42,440 nt of DNA from Pseudomonadota bacterium (GTDB lineage: Bacteria > Pseudomonadota > Gammaproteobacteria > Acidiferrobacterales > Acidiferrobacteraceae): NCBI GenBank assembly GCA_021816625.1, contig JAKAXM010000017.1, forward strand, positions 1 through 42,440. Direction: 5' to 3'. The position numbers and the translations under genes were made by a program. The notes beneath the pieces were generated by a model. It worked only from the letters and a program-made list of their open reading frames with translations, did not search any database and was not told the origin of the DNA. Of this stretch, positions 1-9,073 are shown in pieces. How positions within the stretch are numbered: the stretch's first letter is position 1; every line of letters begins with the position of its first letter.

Positions 1-176
1 CGGCGCAGGGCATGGTCCTCGGATTCGCCGGCTAGGAGCTTACCGCCTGGGAATTCCCAAAGCCCGCCGCCGGGCTTGCCGAACGGACGGCGCGCAACCA
101 GAATCCGGCCGGCCCCGTCGCGCAGAATCGCAGCAACGACCCGTTCAGGTCCGGTAAGACCCGTTGATACGGACAT
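1..176 (-). CDS. mutT: MutT-type Nudix hydrolase (8-oxo-dGTP diphosphatase), N-terminal part
   Basis: Only the first 58 residues are in the window; the gene runs off the left edge. Reading the minus strand from an ATG at 174-176 gives a beta-strand start (RVVAAILRDGAGRILVARR), then PFGKPGGGLWEFPGGK and GESEDHALRR. This is the typical MutT N-terminus leading into the Nudix box (G-x5-E-x7-RE), whose second half is cut off. MutT enzymes hydrolyse 8-oxo-dGTP to the monophosphate and so prevent A:T to C:G mutations. The start overlaps the end of argJ by 32 bases in another frame, so it is probably the last or near-last gene of the secA-argJ transcript. A secA-argJ-mutT order is common in gammaproteobacteria. 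Some relatives fuse a thiamine-phosphate synthase-like domain to the C-terminus; whether this one does cannot be seen. Confidence 0.85.
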   Translation of the reverse strand, partial: MSVSTGLTGPERVVAAILRDGAGRILVARRPFGKPGGGLWEFPGGKLLAGESEDHALR

Positions 177-1362
177 AATCGTACGAGAAGTCGCAGGTAT
201 AGACAGTGGCGCGCGCCTCTCCCTGCCCCAGGTCCACGCCGATCGTGACATCTTCCCGCGCCAGGGCCTCTTGCCCCCTCTCCTCACGATAGTCAGGATC
301 CACGGCGCCGCCGCGAAAGACGCGCACACCGTTTAGGGTGACGACCACGCGCGCCGGGTCGATGGGCGCGATCGGCGCGCGGCCGACGGCCATCAGGATA
401 CGTCCCCAGTTCGGGTCAGCTGCAAAGAGCGCCGTCTTGACGAGAGGAGATTTGGCAATGGTATCGGCCACTACCCGCGCCTCACTCTCGCTACGGGCCC
501 CCGTGACGTCCACCTGCACGAACTTGGTCGCCCCCTCTCCATCGCGTACGATCAGCTGCGCGAGGGTCCGGCACACACCCTCAAGGGCCGCTACGAACGG
601 CGCGAATGCAGCTGCCTCTAAGCGGGGCACGCGGGCCCCTGAGCGGCCCGTCGCCAAAACGACCACGGCATCATTCGTCGAGGTATCACCATCCACCGAG
701 ATGGCGTTGAATGTGGTCTTGACGGCCTGTCGCAAGGCGGCCTGCAGAACGGGGCTTGGGATCTCGGCGTCCGTGGCAATGAAACCGAGCATCGTCGCCA
801 TATCGGGATGGATCATGCCCGAACCCTTGGCGATGCCGACAATACGGACGGGCGTGCCGTCTAGGAGTAGCTCGTGGACTGCGGCCTTGGGCACGGTATC
901 AGTGGTCATGATCCCAAACGCAGCGTCGGCCCAACCGTCCTCCGAGGACGCCGCAAGGGCCGCCGGTAAGCCGCCGATGAGCCGCGCCACGGGGAGCCGT
1001 TCGCCTATGACGCCCGTCGAAAACGGCAGGATCTCCTCGGGTCGGCACTGCAGGTGGCGCGCGAGCGCCGCGCAGCACTCCTCAGCGTCGCGCCGGCCGA
1101 GGTCGCCTGTCGCGGCGTTGGCGTAGCCTGTATTGATAAGAAGCGCGCGCGGGGCGCAAGCCGCCAAATGGGCCTTAGCAAGCAGCACCGGGGGCGCTGC
1201 AAAATGGCTCTGCGTAAACACCGCAGCAGCCGTCGTCCCCTCCGCGCACTGCACGATCACGAGGTCACGGCGCCCGGCCTTGCGTATACCGGCCGCTGCC
1301 GTACCGAGCGCTATGCCCGCTACCCGCCCCAGGGCCGGCATCTCTCCTACGCCCACAGCCAT
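145..1362 (-). CDS. argJ: Bifunctional ornithine acetyltransferase / N-acetylglutamate synthase
   Basis: A full-length ArgJ of 405 residues. It transfers the acetyl group from N-acetylornithine to glutamate in the cyclic arginine pathway; bifunctional forms also use acetyl-CoA. Family landmarks seen: NTGYANAATG near residue 77, PFSTGVIGE near 113, and KGSGMIHPDMATML near 179-192. The Thr at about 190 in the MATML segment is the expected self-cleavage site and N-terminal nucleophile of the beta subunit. SVDGDTSTND and the C-terminal YVRINGSYRT also fit. The start ATG has AAGGAGA about eight bases upstream. It lies 13 bases after secA, so the two are very probably cotranscribed. Whether it is mono- or bifunctional cannot be decided by eye. 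Confidence 0.95.
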   Translation of the reverse strand: MAVGVGEMPALGRVAGIALGTAAAGIRKAGRRDLVIVQCAEGTTAAAVFTQSHFAAPPVLLAKAHLAACAPRALLINTGYANAATGDLGRRDAEECCAALARHLQCRPEEILPFSTGVIGERLPVARLIGGLPAALAASSEDGWADAAFGIMTTDTVPKAAVHELLLDGTPVRIVGIAKGSGMIHPDMATMLGFIATDAEIPSPVLQAALRQAVKTTFNAISVDGDTSTNDAVVVLATGRSGARVPRLEAAAFAPFVAALEGVCRTLAQLIVRDGEGATKFVQVDVTGARSESEARVVADTIAKSPLVKTALFAADPNWGRILMAVGRAPIAPIDPARVVVTLNGVRVFRGGAVDPDYREERGQEALAREDVTIGVDLGQGEARATVYTCDFSYDYVRINGSYRT

Positions 1363-1375
1363 CGTTCATTTCTCC

Positions 1376-4057
1376 TTAGGCGAGCCGCCCATGGCACTGC
1401 TTGTACTTCTTGCCGGAACCGCACGGACAGGGGTCGTTGCGTCCCACCTTGGGTCCACTGCGCAAGACCGTTTGGACGGCCACATCCCCGTCCTCTTCGG
1501 TCTCGGCGAAGCTTGGGTGATCGAAGTAAGTAACGCCGGCTTGCCGGCGCTGCTCGTTGATCATATCAATCTCGCTTGCGTCCTCGATCTCGACCTGGGC
1601 TAGCGTCGTGATGACCTCGTGCTTGATCCGGTCGAGCATCTGCGAAAACAACTCAAAAGCCTCGCGCTTATATTCCTGCTGGGGGCTCTTTTGGGCGTAA
1701 CCGCGCAACTGAATCCCCTGGCGCAGATGGTCCATCGCCGCCAGATGATCCTTCCACTGAAGATCCAGGACCTGGAGCATGATCGCCTTCTCCAGATGGC
1801 GCGTGGTCTCAGCGCCTAGCCGCTCGACCTTCTCGCGATAACGCATCTCAGCCTGCTCGTGAATACGGCGCCGCAACCCTTCCTCATCCAGGGTACTTTC
1901 GCTCTTGAGCCAGGTATCGAGCGGCAACTCAAGACGCAGCTCCCGCTCGAGAGTGGCCTGCAAACCCTCGATATCCCACTGCTCCTCGAAGCTTGCCGGC
2001 GGCACATGGGTGTTGATCATGGCGTCTACGACGTCCCGATGGATGGCAGCCACGCTTGCACTCACGTCGTCGGCCACGAGCAGCTTATTGCGTTGCTCGT
2101 ATATGACCTTGCGCTGATCGTTTGCGACGTCGTCGTATTCAAGCAATTGCTTGCGAATATCGAAATTGTGAGCTTCGACCTTGCGTTGGGCATTCTCGAT
2201 TGCCTTGGTCACCCACGGATGTTCTATGGCATCTCCCGCTTCCATGCCGAGCCGCTCCATGAGGCCTGCCACGCGATCCGAACCAAAGATTCGCATGAGG
2301 TTATCCTCAAGCGATAGATAGAACCGTGTCGTTCCCGGATCCCCTTGGCGGCCGGAACGGCCGCGAAGCTGGTTGTCGATGCGCCGGGATTCGTGACGCT
2401 CCGTGCCAATCACCTTGAGACCGCCTACACTTATGACCCGCTCGTGCCGGGCTTGCCACTCGGCCGTTATACGCACCCGTTCGGCTGGGTCAGTCACGTC
2501 CTTTAGTTCCGCCTCCAGGTTGCCACCCAGAACGATATCCGTGCCACGCCCGGCCATGTTGGTGGCGATGGTAACGGCCCCCTCGCGCCCAGCCTGAGCT
2601 ATGATCTGGGCCTCCCGCTCATGATGCTTGGCGTTCAGGACCTCGTGCGGTATGCGCGCTTTTTTTAGGAGGGCCGACAGACTTTCGGAGCTTTCGATCG
2701 ATGCCGTGCCCACCAGGACGGGCTGGCCTTCCTTGTGGGCAGCGGCGATGTCGGCAACAATTGCGGCATGCTTCTCGGCGGTCGTCCGGTAGACTTGATC
2801 ACCAAGGTCCTTGCGCACGGCCGGCCGATGGGTGGGGATGACCGTGACTTCGAGGTTGTAGATCTCGTGAAACTCGAAGGCCTCGGTATCAGCGGTTCCG
2901 GTCATACCAGCAAGCTTATGGTAGAGGCGGAAATAGTTCTGAAAGGTGATCGAAGCGAGGGTCTGATTCTCGTTTTGGATCGCGACACGTTCCTTCGCTT
3001 CGACGGCCTGGTGCAAGCCGTCGGACCACCGGCGACCCGGCATCATGCGTCCCGTGAACTCGTCGACGATGACGATTTCGCCATTGGCGACAATGTAGTC
3101 CACCTCGCGGTGGTAGAGGGCATGCGCCCGCAGCGCTGCGTTCAGATGATGCAGGAGACCCATGTTGGCGAGATCGTAGAGACCCTCGCCGTCTGCCAAT
3201 AACCCGGCCTTGGCCAGCAGCGTCTCGGCGGCCTCATGACCCTCTTCCGTCAGATAGACCTGCTTGGCCTTTTCATCGACGGTGTAGTCTCCCGGTCCGC
3301 CTTCCACTTCTTGGCGCGTGAGCTTAGGCACGATGGCGTCGATCTTGGCGTAGAGATCCGTATTCTCCTCGGTGGGCCCGGAGATGATGAGCGGTGTCCG
3401 GGCCTCGTCGATGAGAATCGAGTCAACCTCATCGACGACTGCGTAATGGAGCGGCCGCTGCACGCGCTCATCGGCGCTAAAAGCCATATTGTCGCGTAGA
3501 TAGTCAAAGCCGAACTCGTTGTTCGTTCCATACGTTATGTCAGAATTGTAGGCCTCGCGGCGGGCCGGTCCGTCCAGCGAAGAGACGATGGTTCCTACGG
3601 TGAGACCGAGAAAACGGTAGATCCGGCCCATCCACTCCGCGTCGCGCGACGCTAGGTAGTCATTGACCGTGACGACATGGACGCCGAGGCCGGGTAGCGC
3701 ATTCAAATAGGCCGCGAGCGTAGCGACGAGGGTCTTGCCCTCGCCGGTGCGCATTTCCGCGATCTTGCCTTCATGCAGGACCATGCCGCCGATCAGCTGG
3801 ACATCGAAGTGCCGCATCCCAAGCGTCCGGCGCGAGGCCTCGCGCACGGTGGCAAAGGCCTCCGGCAAAAGGGCGTCGAGAGATTCGCCGCGCGCAAGCC
3901 GCTCCCGAAACGCTGCGGTCTGGGCGCGCAAGTCGTCGTCCGACAAACCCGTGTACCGGGATTCGAGGGCGTTGATGCGCACGACCTGCTGCCGGAGCCT
4001 GCGAACGACGCGATCGTTGCGGCTGCCGAAAAACTTACTTAAGACGTTTGCGACCAT
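1376..4057 (-). CDS. secA: Preprotein translocase ATPase SecA
   Basis: The motor ATPase that drives unfolded preproteins through SecYEG at the inner membrane. At 893 residues it has the usual length. The Walker A segment MRTGEGKT lies at about 102-109, and the preprotein-binding and DEAD-like signature [20 protein letters not shown] follows near residue 210. The helicase motifs [10 protein letters not shown] and [12 protein letters not shown] are intact, as is the HHWNWH-free C-terminal linker followed by a zinc-binding tail with [14 protein letters not shown] that recruits SecB. It follows the M23 peptidase gene by 67 bases. That gap contains a possible promoter (see 4087-4115), so secA may be expressed both from the upstream operon and on its own. 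argJ follows after 13 bases. Confidence 0.98.
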   Translation of the reverse strand: MVANVLSKFFGSRNDRVVRRLRQQVVRINALESRYTGLSDDDLRAQTAAFRERLARGESLDALLPEAFATVREASRRTLGMRHFDVQLIGGMVLHEGKIAEMRTGEGKTLVATLAAYLNALPGLGVHVVTVNDYLASRDAEWMGRIYRFLGLTVGTIVSSLDGPARREAYNSDITYGTNNEFGFDYLRDNMAFSADERVQRPLHYAVVDEVDSILIDEARTPLIISGPTEENTDLYAKIDAIVPKLTRQEVEGGPGDYTVDEKAKQVYLTEEGHEAAETLLAKAGLLADGEGLYDLANMGLLHHLNAALRAHALYHREVDYIVANGEIVIVDEFTGRMMPGRRWSDGLHQAVEAKERVAIQNENQTLASITFQNYFRLYHKLAGMTGTADTEAFEFHEIYNLEVTVIPTHRPAVRKDLGDQVYRTTAEKHAAIVADIAAAHKEGQPVLVGTASIESSESLSALLKKARIPHEVLNAKHHEREAQIIAQAGREGAVTIATNMAGRGTDIVLGGNLEAELKDVTDPAERVRITAEWQARHERVISVGGLKVIGTERHESRRIDNQLRGRSGRQGDPGTTRFYLSLEDNLMRIFGSDRVAGLMERLGMEAGDAIEHPWVTKAIENAQRKVEAHNFDIRKQLLEYDDVANDQRKVIYEQRNKLLVADDVSASVAAIHRDVVDAMINTHVPPASFEEQWDIEGLQATLERELRLELPLDTWLKSESTLDEEGLRRRIHEQAEMRYREKVERLGAETTRHLEKAIMLQVLDLQWKDHLAAMDHLRQGIQLRGYAQKSPQQEYKREAFELFSQMLDRIKHEVITTLAQVEIEDASEIDMINEQRRQAGVTYFDHPSFAETEEDGDVAVQTVLRSGPKVGRNDPCPCGSGKKYKQCHGRLA

Positions 4058-4086
4058 AACCTTTGGGAGGGCCTAGGAAAGGTCGC

Positions 4087-4115
4087 ATTATGGCTTAAAA
4101 GCGCGGCTACTTGAA
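4087..4115 (-). promoter_or_regulatory. Possible sigma70 promoter for secA
   Basis: Minus strand in the 67-base gap between the M23 gene and secA: a -10-like CATAAT at 4087-4092, with a 17-base spacer to a weak -35 TTCAAG at 4110-4115. The -10 matches 5 of 6 consensus bases, the -35 about half. The predicted transcript starts about 23 bases before the secA ATG, which has AAAGG just upstream. Position supports it, sequence only moderately. Confidence 0.35.
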
Positions 4116-4124
4116 CACTTGGGC

Positions 4125-5033
4125 CTAACGACGGTCGGCCATGTGCAGAAAACCGATGGGATTGATGGGGGTTCCGTGCAAAAGCACCTCAAAATGGAGG
4201 TGGGGACCCGTGGAATAGCCCGTATCCCCCACACGGCCGAGTAGCTGCCCCTTCTGGACGAGCTCCCCGACATGGACGTAACGGGCGCTCAGATGGGCAT
4301 ACATGGTCACCTCGCTATGCCCGTCGAAGATCTTGACGAGGCGGCCGAAACCGCCGTCGCCGCCCGCGAATATCACGATCCCAGCGGCCATGGCGCGGAC
4401 CGGCGTCCCCACGGGGGCTGCGATATCGACACCCGGATGGAAACCGGGCCGGCCCGTAAACGGGTCCGGGCGCGGACCAAAAGGCGACGATATCCAGCCG
4501 CCGCGGACAGGCCAGCCTCCAGGGGTCGTACGCGACAGTACCCGGTGGGCCGTCAGGATGGTTTCGAGGACTGCAAACTGGGCCGCGCGGCGCGCGAAAT
4601 TGGCCTCGAGCTGGCCTGCCAGGCGCTGCAGGCCCGTTACCGTCCAACGCGCACCGGCTGGGCTTGCGGCTAGCATCGTGGTCGACCAGGCGGCAGGGAG
4701 CATGGCGCCTCCGGCCCCGACGCCGGCTACGCTGCCCAGGCGGCCGGCCAGGGCGTCGAGACGGCTGGCCTGGGCGCGAAGACGGCCGACGGTCTGGGCC
4801 AGGGCCGATAGATCGTGGTGACTTAAGCGGGCCAGCGCCCGGACCTGTCCTGGCGCATCGGGCGGGATGGCGGTCCCTTGCACGGGCGTGGGGCCCGCGA
4901 GCCAAAACGCGAAGCCGCCTATAAGTAGCGGGAACAGACCAAAAAGGGTGATGGCCCCTGCGATTAGTCGGCTAGTAGTCAAAGTCAACGGCCGGGCCTG
5001 CGCATCCCCTTCGCGCAGCAGGATGATGTTCAT
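4125..5033 (-). CDS. Membrane-anchored M23 (LytM-type) peptidase
   Basis: 302 residues. The protein has a short cytoplasmic start, one membrane segment at about 22-45, a helical region at about 62-165 likely to form a coiled coil, and a C-terminal LytM domain from about 175. The zinc-binding residues appear intact: H199 and D203 in FHPGVD, and H278 and H280 in GPHLHFE. The segment SSPFGPRPDPFTGRPG is the usual domain entry. Enzymes of this family cut peptide cross-links in peptidoglycan; inactive members instead activate amidases, but the intact residues here argue for catalysis. A peptidase of this build near secA and lpxC is common in gammaproteobacteria. Its start overlaps the stop of the upstream gene by ATGA, so the two are translationally coupled. 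The helical region resembles that neighbour (see findings). Confidence 0.9.
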   Translation of the reverse strand: MNIILLREGDAQARPLTLTTSRLIAGAITLFGLFPLLIGGFAFWLAGPTPVQGTAIPPDAPGQVRALARLSHHDLSALAQTVGRLRAQASRLDALAGRLGSVAGVGAGGAMLPAAWSTTMLAASPAGARWTVTGLQRLAGQLEANFARRAAQFAVLETILTAHRVLSRTTPGGWPVRGGWISSPFGPRPDPFTGRPGFHPGVDIAAPVGTPVRAMAAGIVIFAGGDGGFGRLVKIFDGHSEVTMYAHLSARYVHVGELVQKGQLLGRVGDTGYSTGPHLHFEVLLHGTPINPIGFLHMADRR

Positions 5034-5527
5034 AGCGCCCGGCGGCTGCTCGCCACCACACCATGGGAGAGTCGATCGGCAAGCGCGCGGAGTTTCGCGA
5101 TCAGGTGCGAGGAGTTTCGGGACGCCACCGGCATCATGGGCGTCGCGGGCGCCCCTCGCCGCGAAGCATTGAGCGCAACCCCCGTGGACGTTACAAGCCG
5201 CTGCTTCACGCGGGCGAGATGAGCCGCATCGGCATTCAAGGCCCCCAACTCAAAACCCATGGCCGCTATGCCGGCCGCCGTGTTCCGGGTCAAGGCGGCA
5301 ACTTCGCTCCGCAGGAAGCCGGGGCGATGGCTAGCGATAAGCCCGCTCGCTGGTACCACGCGACCCAGCACACCATAGACACCTGCGGCCAGCAAGAGCG
5401 GGACGACCCCCGCGAAGACCCCCACCAGGATCTGCCACTGGCGGGGAGTGAAACGCCAGTGCCAGTTCCAGTGGTGGCGGCGGCCGACAAGACGGATGGA
5501 AATAGGACTCGATCGCTTATCCTTCAT
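5030..5527 (-). CDS. Single-span membrane protein with a coiled-coil region, unknown function
   Basis: 165 residues, start ATG at 5525-5527 with GAGAGG upstream. A longer open frame runs on into lpxC but is unlikely to be used. The protein has a basic, Trp/His-rich start (RLVGRRHHWNWHWRF), one membrane segment at about 35-55, and a periplasmic helical region. It has no enzyme domain that I can recognise. The layout (short basic tail, one span, helix with a repeated hydrophobic pattern ending in TGV) parallels the N-terminal half of the M23 peptidase encoded immediately downstream with an ATGA overlap. I infer that it is a truncated paralogue or partner that could pair with the peptidase through the helices. 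lpxC lies 25 bases upstream. Confidence 0.75.
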   Translation of the reverse strand: MKDKRSSPISIRLVGRRHHWNWHWRFTPRQWQILVGVFAGVVPLLLAAGVYGVLGRVVPASGLIASHRPGFLRSEVAALTRNTAAGIAAMGFELGALNADAAHLARVKQRLVTSTGVALNASRRGAPATPMMPVASRNSSHLIAKLRALADRLSHGVVASSRRAL

Positions 5528-5552
5528 AACGCCTCTCGCTGCCACCCCTGCG

Positions 5553-6464
5553 CTAAACGGCGGGGACCGGTCGTGCAAACGAGATGGCGGGCCGGTCCGT
5601 CTCTTCAAACGACACGATCTCACAGGCATCGGCATCCGCGAGAAGCGCACGCAGGAGGCGGTTGTTAAGGGCGTGGCCCGATTTGCAGGCACTGAAGGCC
5701 CCTATCAACGGATGCCCCAAGAGGTAGAGATCGCCTATGGCATCAAGGATCTTATGTTTGACGAATTCGTCTTCGTAACGCAATCCGTCCTCGTTTAGGA
5801 TCCGGAAATCGTCCATGACGACAGCGTTATCCAAACCGCCACCTCGCGCGAGCCCATTCTGGCGCAAGGCCTCCAGTTGATGCATGAAGCCAAAGGTGCG
5901 GGCCCGGCTTATTTCCTTGACAAAAGATGTCGTCGAGAAATCGATGCAAGCGACCTGCGTGGAGTTACGAAAAATCGGATGATCGAAGTCGATCGTAAAG
6001 GAGACCTTGAATCCGTCCCAAGGATCGAACCGCACCCATTTGTCGCCGTCGTGGATCTCCACTGTCTTGCGGATACGGATAAACCGCTTATGGGCCGACT
6101 GCTCTTCGACACCGGCCGACTGGATCAGGAATACGAAAGGGCCCGCGCTCCCATCCATGATGGGAACCTCGGGCGCCGTGAGGTCCACATAGGCGTTGTC
6201 GATCCCGAGCCCTGCGAAGGCGGACATCAGATGCTCGACGGTCGAGACCCGGGCGCCATTATGCTCCAGGGTCGTCGACAACCGCGTGTCGCTCACATTC
6301 TCGGGGCAAGCGCGCAACTCGACAAGCTGCGGCAGGTCGACACGGCGGAAGATGATGCCACTGTCGACGGGTGCCGGGCGTAAGGTCAGGTAGACCTTCT
6401 CCCCTGTGTGCAACCCCACGCCCGTGGCCCGGATAACATTTTTTAAGGTACGTTGCTTTATCAT
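5553..6464 (-). CDS. lpxC: UDP-3-O-acyl-N-acetylglucosamine deacetylase
   Basis: 303 residues, the usual length. LpxC is the zinc enzyme of the first committed step of lipid A synthesis in the cytoplasm. Seen: [17 protein letters not shown] at the start; zinc ligand H78 in [17 protein letters not shown]; the second ligand set H237 and D241 in [16 protein letters not shown]; and the catalytic H264 in [11 protein letters not shown]. It sits between ftsZ and the M23 module as in many gammaproteobacteria. The 173-base gap after ftsZ contains a credible promoter with a palindrome, so it can be transcribed apart from ftsZ. Confidence 0.98.
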   Translation of the reverse strand: MIKQRTLKNVIRATGVGLHTGEKVYLTLRPAPVDSGIIFRRVDLPQLVELRACPENVSDTRLSTTLEHNGARVSTVEHLMSAFAGLGIDNAYVDLTAPEVPIMDGSAGPFVFLIQSAGVEEQSAHKRFIRIRKTVEIHDGDKWVRFDPWDGFKVSFTIDFDHPIFRNSTQVACIDFSTTSFVKEISRARTFGFMHQLEALRQNGLARGGGLDNAVVMDDFRILNEDGLRYEDEFVKHKILDAIGDLYLLGHPLIGAFSACKSGHALNNRLLRALLADADACEIVSFEETDRPAISFARPVPAV

Positions 6465-6547
6465 GAGACTTCCGCGCTATGAAGCAGAATAGCACCCTGC
6501 CGACCACGCCGGACATCCCTGTACGGCCGCCGAGACCGAGTCACGGC

Positions 6548-6585
6548 TTTGTCTTAACTGTAAAGACAAAACACTAGTCTGTCCA
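6548..6585 (-). promoter_or_regulatory. lpxC promoter with an inverted repeat over the -10 element
   Basis: On the minus strand a -35 TGGACA (6580-6585), a 17-base spacer and a -10 TACAGT (6557-6562) match 5/6 and 4/6 consensus bases. The predicted transcript would start about 85 bases before the lpxC ATG. A perfect 8-bp inverted repeat (TTTGTCTT, 7-base gap, AAGACAAA) covers 6548-6570, centred on the -10. It is A/T-rich with no following T-tract, so an operator is more likely than a terminator. No regulator is identified. Confidence 0.55.
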
Positions 6586-6637
6586 GGTCGCTCGCCGTCT
6601 ACGGTCATGTCCGGCGCCGTTCCGCCGATAAGCGGAC

Positions 6638-7783
6638 CTAATTGGCCTGGCGGCGCAAAAACGCCGGAATATCCAAATAATCGGCAGCCTGGGGGTCAGG
6701 CTTGGGCCCGGCCCGGCGGTTGCGGATCACAGTCGGCGTGTCAAGGTCGTCGTAATTGGGGACCGCCGGGCCAGCCCCAGCTTGAGCGGTCTTGGCGACC
6801 TTCAAGGCTACGGCGGCTTGCTTCTGACCGCTGCCAAGCCCGGTGGCGACGACCGTGACCCGGATCTCGTCTTCCATGGCCGGATCGATGGCCGTGCCAA
6901 TCACCACCGTAGCATCTTCCGACGAAAACTCCTTGACCGCATCCCCCACTTCCGCAAACTCGCCCAGGGACAGGTTGGCGCTGGCCGTGATATTGACGAG
7001 CATGCCCCGCGCGCCGGCGATGTCGATATCCTCCAGAAGCGGACTCGATATGGCTGCTCGCGCGGCCTCCCGGGCCCGGTCCGAGCCACGCGCGACTGCC
7101 GATCCCATCATGGCCATACCCATCTCCGACATGACCGTGCGGACATCAGCGAAATCGACGTTGATATGCCCGGGCCGGGTGATCAGCTCTGCGATACCTT
7201 GGACTGCACCCTGCAAGACTTGATTGGCCTTGGCGAAAGCATCCAGAAGCGTCATATCGCGCCCAACGACGGTGAGTAATTTTTCATTGGGGATGGTTAT
7301 GATCGAGTCGACGTATTCACCCAGGTCCCGGATCCCCTGCTCGGCTACGGTCATACGCTTACGACCCTCGAACGGGAAGGGCTTGGTGATGACGGCAACC
7401 GTCAGGATGCCTTGGTCCTTGGCAATCTGGGCTACGATAGGCGCAGCACCGGTACCGGTCCCGCCGCCCATGCCAGCCGTTATGAAGACCATGTCGGCGC
7501 CGGCCAAGGCCTCGGCGATACGCTCCCGATCCTCCATTGCGGCCTGCCGGCCTACACCGGGATCCGCCCCTGCCCCGAGTCCTTTGGTCAGGTTCGAGCC
7601 GAGCTGTAAGACGACGTTGGCGGAAGACCGCTTTATGGCCTGAGCATCGGTATTGGCTACGATAAACTCAACGCCATCGATATTGGAGTTCATCATGTAT
7701 TCGATGGCGTTGCCACCCCCGCCACCGACCCCGATGACCTTTATAACGGCCTGTTGGCCGCCTGTTTCGACGATCTCAAACAT
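6638..7783 (-). CDS. ftsZ: Cell division GTPase FtsZ
   Basis: 381 residues. The tubulin homologue that polymerises at midcell into the Z ring. The tubulin signature GGGTGTG is present near residue 107, and the nucleotide-binding VIGVGGGGGNAIEYM and NTDAQA segments lie near the start. The synergy-loop region (NVDFADVRTVM) is also intact. After a linker of about 50 residues it ends in DYLDIPAFLRRQAN, the conserved peptide that binds FtsA and ZipA. The start has AGGAGA upstream. It follows ftsA by 48 bases, the first true gap in the cluster counted from mraZ. Confidence 0.98.
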   Translation of the reverse strand: MFEIVETGGQQAVIKVIGVGGGGGNAIEYMMNSNIDGVEFIVANTDAQAIKRSSANVVLQLGSNLTKGLGAGADPGVGRQAAMEDRERIAEALAGADMVFITAGMGGGTGTGAAPIVAQIAKDQGILTVAVITKPFPFEGRKRMTVAEQGIRDLGEYVDSIITIPNEKLLTVVGRDMTLLDAFAKANQVLQGAVQGIAELITRPGHINVDFADVRTVMSEMGMAMMGSAVARGSDRAREAARAAISSPLLEDIDIAGARGMLVNITASANLSLGEFAEVGDAVKEFSSEDATVVIGTAIDPAMEDEIRVTVVATGLGSGQKQAAVALKVAKTAQAGAGPAVPNYDDLDTPTVIRNRRAGPKPDPQAADYLDIPAFLRRQAN

Positions 7784-7831
7784 GTTCGCTTCTCCTATCC
7801 TGTGAGTGACGCCCGCCCTGATTTCCTTTCA

Positions 7832-9073
7832 TTAAAAATTCCCCTGAAACCAACTTCTCATGCGATTGAATATCTCCGAGAACCGCTTGGGACTCGGACG
7901 GCCGGCCGGCGCGAAATGGGCGCCCGCCGTCTGTTTGTGCCCATACAAAACAAGGCCAACCCCGGTCGCAAAAATAGGATTGTGTACGACCCCGCTCAGA
8001 CCGCCCACGTACTGCGGCACTCCAAGGCGCACCGGGGCATGAAACACTTCCTCGGCCAACTCGACCATGCCTTCCATCTTGGCGCTGCCGCCCGTAAGGA
8101 CGATGCCAGACCCTAGGAGATCCATGAAACCGCTCTTGCGCAGATCGTCGGCGACGAGTTCATAAAGCTCGGTTATTCGCGGCTCGACGACCTCGGCCAA
8201 GGTCTGGCGGGAAAGCTTGCGCGGCGGCCGGTCCCCAACCCCCGGAACCTCCACCATTCCCTCCTCGGCCCCTTGGCCGTAGGCGCAGGCCCATTGTTTC
8301 TTGATGTCTTCGGCGTATTGCGTGGGGGTGCGCAAGGCCACGGCGATGTCGTTTGTGACCTGATCGCCAGCGATCGGGATTACAGACGTATGGCGAATCG
8401 CGCCCTGGGTAAAGACTGAGATATCGGTGGTACCCCCACCGATATCGACGAGACACACGCCGAGTTCTTTCTCGTCTTCCGTGAGGACCGACAGGCTGGA
8501 GGCCAGCTGTTCGAGGATGATGTCGTCGACCTCGAGACCGCAGCGGCGCACGCACTTTATGATGTTCTGCGCAGCGCTCACGGCCCCCGTCACGATATGG
8601 ACCTTGGCCTCGAGGCGGACCCCCGACATGCCGATGGGCTCACGGACCCCTTCCTGACGATCGATGATGAATTCCTGGGGCAGGATATGGAGGATCTTTT
8701 GATCGGCCGGAATCGGCAAGGCGCGTGCCGCCTCTAGCACACGGTCCACGTCACCTTGCCCGACTTCCTTCGTTTTTATGGCCACGATGCCGTGGGAGTT
8801 CACGGAATTTATATGGCTGCCCGCGATCCCCGCGTAGACGGAATGGATCTGACAGCCGGCCATGAGCTCGGCCTCCTCGACGGCCCGCTGAATAGATTGG
8901 ACCGTCGACTCGATATTGACGACCACCCCCTTTTTGAGACCCCGGGACGGCTGGTGACCGACACCGATGATTTCTATGGCGCCTTCCTTGGTAATCTCGC
9001 CTACGATCGCGAGCACCTTGGATGTCCCGATATCCAGGCCTACGACGAGGCGCGCGTCACCCTTTTTGGTCAT
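7832..9073 (-). CDS. ftsA: Cell division protein FtsA (actin-like membrane tether of FtsZ)
   Basis: 413 residues from the ATG at 9071-9073, which gives the family-like start MTKKGDARLVVGLDIGTSK and has GGGGA upstream. An ATG four codons earlier (9085) is possible. FtsA is an actin-fold ATPase that anchors FtsZ filaments to the inner membrane. Seen: phosphate-1 loop GLDIGTSKV, phosphate-2 loop CLVDIGGGTTDISVF, the adenosine motif GIVLTGGSAKMEG, and a C-terminal amphipathic tail (FSEIFNRMRSWFQGNF) of the type that inserts into the membrane. The start overlaps ftsQ by 17 bases. Confidence 0.96.
   Translation of the reverse strand: MTKKGDARLVVGLDIGTSKVLAIVGEITKEGAIEIIGVGHQPSRGLKKGVVVNIESTVQSIQRAVEEAELMAGCQIHSVYAGIAGSHINSVNSHGIVAIKTKEVGQGDVDRVLEAARALPIPADQKILHILPQEFIIDRQEGVREPIGMSGVRLEAKVHIVTGAVSAAQNIIKCVRRCGLEVDDIILEQLASSLSVLTEDEKELGVCLVDIGGGTTDISVFTQGAIRHTSVIPIAGDQVTNDIAVALRTPTQYAEDIKKQWACAYGQGAEEGMVEVPGVGDRPPRKLSRQTLAEVVEPRITELYELVADDLRKSGFMDLLGSGIVLTGGSAKMEGMVELAEEVFHAPVRLGVPQYVGGLSGVVHNPIFATGVGLVLYGHKQTAGAHFAPAGRPSPKRFSEIFNRMRSWFQGNF

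Noticed and set aside
6621-6636. Small stem (TCCGC/GCGGA) right after the ftsZ stop as a terminator
   Set aside because: Only 5 bp with a 6-base loop and no following T-run.
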